NCBI RefSeq assembly: GCF_021390245.1
Contig: NZ_JAJUXH010000008.1
Span: 32,524 to 96,523 of the forward strand
Source of the DNA: Dyadobacter sp. CY323
Lineage (GTDB): Bacteria > Bacteroidota > Bacteroidia > Cytophagales > Spirosomataceae
DNA length: 64,000 nt
Direction of reading: 5' to 3'
The translations under genes and the position numbers were made by a program. How positions within the stretch are numbered: position 1 is the first letter of the stretch; each line of letters starts with the position of its first letter. Below are positions 62,760 to 64,000 of this stretch, piece by piece. Below the pieces are notes generated by a model. The model did no database searches, had not been told where the DNA came from, and was given only the letters and a program-made list of their open reading frames with translations.

Positions 62760-64000
62760 ATGGTCTTTCTTTACTGGCTATCCTTTTTGCTATTTTTATA
62801 CGGCATTGGCTTTGTTGCAAAAAAGATTTCTCAGCCGTCGCTTACCGAATGGATCATCACTTCCTTCATTCTCTTTGCAGGAAGTATCATACCAACCGGA
62901 TTCGTACTTTCCGCGCTGGATCTCACCGCGAATACTTTTGCATGGATCGCCGGTAATTTCCTGACATTACTGGTACATTATTTTGTCTGGCCTTATCTGG
63001 CTGGTCAAAATCCGGCCTATTCGGTCAGGCAGCTTCTTGCGAACCGGGCGTCCGCATTCGTACTCTGGACAAAAGAGCTTTCCGCTTATCTTAAAACGAT
63101 TTTCATCATGATGTTCGGCACACTTGCTGTGATTGCCGTAACGAATCTTATCCTGGTATTATTTACTGTTCCAAATGAATGGGATAGCATGACTGGTCAC
63201 CTCAACCGGGCGGTCAGGTATATTCAGCGGGGGACAATGGAGCATTTCGGTGGCACCAACTGGAATATGGATACCTATCCTAAAAGCCTCACGACCATTC
63301 AGATTTACAGTTATTTAATAAGTGGTAAAATCGAGAATGCATTCAAGCTGATTCATCATTTATCGTATTATGTAACGCTTGTTTCCGTTTTTGGCATTGC
63401 ACAACGGATTGGTAGAAATCTATCCGCCAGCTTTTTCTGTGCACTCGCCTATGCGTTCTTCCTCGATTTCTTGATGCAGGCTGTAACAACAGAAACGGAT
63501 ATCGTGATGACAGCCTATTTAAGCGGCCTTCTTTACTTTCTGTTTACTTACTATTCAACCCGCACGAACAAATATCTGTATCTCGCAGGGATGACGTTCG
63601 GGATCGTACTTGGTCATAAAGTGACGTTTGCATTACTCCTGCCGTCGGTTTTTGTGATCATGCTTTATACCGTTTTTCTTGCACCTGACATCAAAACTTT
63701 CCTCGGAAGGTTTGTAAAACTAGCGGTCTCAATCTTTGTAGCGATACTCATTTACACCCTTCCGACCGGCTACATCAAGAACATTTTGGTGTTTGGACAT
63801 CCGATCGGGCCACCTACCTCGCTCATGCACCAGTCGGTTGAACGGGCCGGGCCGCTGTCCAATCTCTTAGAGCAAGGAAGCCGCAATGTGGTGCGCTATG
63901 CGTATGACTTCTTCAACCTGGATGGGATCAGAAATGCGCAATGGGGTTATAACCTGAACACGACCATTCGGAAACCGATTGTCGCATTGGAAGATAAGCT
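62760..64000 (+). CDS. Multi-pass membrane glycosyltransferase-like protein (3' truncated)
   Basis: An open frame from the ATG at 62760 to the window end (413 codons so far, no stop). It is strongly hydrophobic, with about eight to ten membrane segments, and has a first-loop sequence WDSMTGHLNRAVRYIQRGTM and TETDIVMTAYL. The layout fits the GT-C class (GT39/PMT-like, using polyprenyl-phosphate sugar donors), though the usual DD or DE motif is not certain. It starts 4 bases after the DegT gene. Its place in the export operon suggests that it modifies or lipid-links the glycan. Confidence 0.65.
   Translation, partial: MVFLYWLSFLLFLYGIGFVAKKISQPSLTEWIITSFILFAGSIIPTGFVLSALDLTANTFAWIAGNFLTLLVHYFVWPYLAGQNPAYSVRQLLANRASAFVLWTKELSAYLKTIFIMMFGTLAVIAVTNLILVLFTVPNEWDSMTGHLNRAVRYIQRGTMEHFGGTNWNMDTYPKSLTTIQIYSYLISGKIENAFKLIHHLSYYVTLVSVFGIAQRIGRNLSASFFCALAYAFFLDFLMQAVTTETDIVMTAYLSGLLYFLFTYYSTRTNKYLYLAGMTFGIVLGHKVTFALLLPSVFVIMLYTVFLAPDIKTFLGRFVKLAVSIFVAILIYTLPTGYIKNILVFGHPIGPPTSLMHQSVERAGPLSNLLEQGSRNVVRYAYDFFNLDGIRNAQWGYNLNTTIRKPIVALEDK

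Overview
The window is bacterial chromosome from a member of the Bacteroidota, most likely Cytophagales and close to Dyadobacter/Spirosoma. This rests on the gene content (lipoprotein TamL, LptE next to a sigma-54 activator, DUF4136, DUF1460 and DUF1735/4361-type proteins), on Bacteroidetes-type promoters (TTTG/TAnnTTTG), on almost no Shine-Dalgarno sequences, and on moderate GC. The genus is an inference. No rRNA, tRNA, CRISPR array, insertion sequence or phage gene was found; the region reads as core genome up to about 55.7 kb and then enters a surface polysaccharide locus that runs off the right edge.

Layout. 1-5.9 kb: tail of a surface lipoprotein, an AlaA-type aminotransferase, a queuosine-precursor transporter, a SpoU rRNA methyltransferase, and the Omp85-type lipoprotein TamL. 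6-13.6 kb: miaB, a sigma-54 activator without receiver domain, lptE, a TPR-like protein, secG, groES and groEL. 13.7-20.3 kb: a LolD-like ATPase, sucC, a secreted alpha/beta hydrolase, a lipid kinase, an App1-type phosphatase and a Cys/Met-metabolism PLP enzyme. 20.3-28.6 kb: an OmpR/histidine-kinase pair followed by a TolC / membrane-fusion / HME-type RND metal efflux operon, set in heptamer repeat arrays. 28.6-33 kb (minus): an operon of rpoN, an NtrC-type response regulator and a REC-PAS-histidine kinase. 33.5-37.3 kb: a small hypothetical protein, a YtxH protein, an orphan single-domain response regulator with a sigma-54-like promoter, and a large TPR protein.

37.4-42.2 kb: a disaccharide phosphorylase (GH65) with beta-phosphoglucomutase, divergent from a cytoplasmic GH13 enzyme; together they fit breakdown of maltose-type glucans with phosphate conservation. 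42.4-48.9 kb: a DUF1460 amidase-like protein, an MscS channel, a SulP transporter, a second OmpR/kinase pair paralogous to the first, and a DinB-fold protein. 49.2-52.7 kb: an apparent operon of a DUF4136 lipoprotein, an outer-membrane beta-barrel and a 722-residue membrane-anchored protein that I cannot assign. 52.7-55.7 kb (minus): pheA and parE. 55.9-64 kb: SLBB/Poly_export outer-membrane protein, Wzz-like co-polymerase, ABC permease and ATPase (Wzm/Wzt type), DegT aminotransferase and a truncated GT-C-like membrane protein, that is, an ABC-dependent surface polysaccharide export locus.

The points most worth a second look are: the TCACWTY heptamer arrays around the efflux operon, two of them in opposite orientation between the adaptor and pump genes; sigma-54-like promoters before groES and before the orphan response regulator in a window that also holds rpoN and two sigma-54 activators; the unassigned protein at 50482-52650; and an intrinsic terminator whose stem decides the start codon of the gene at 33499-33807. 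I see no clear defence or mobile system.
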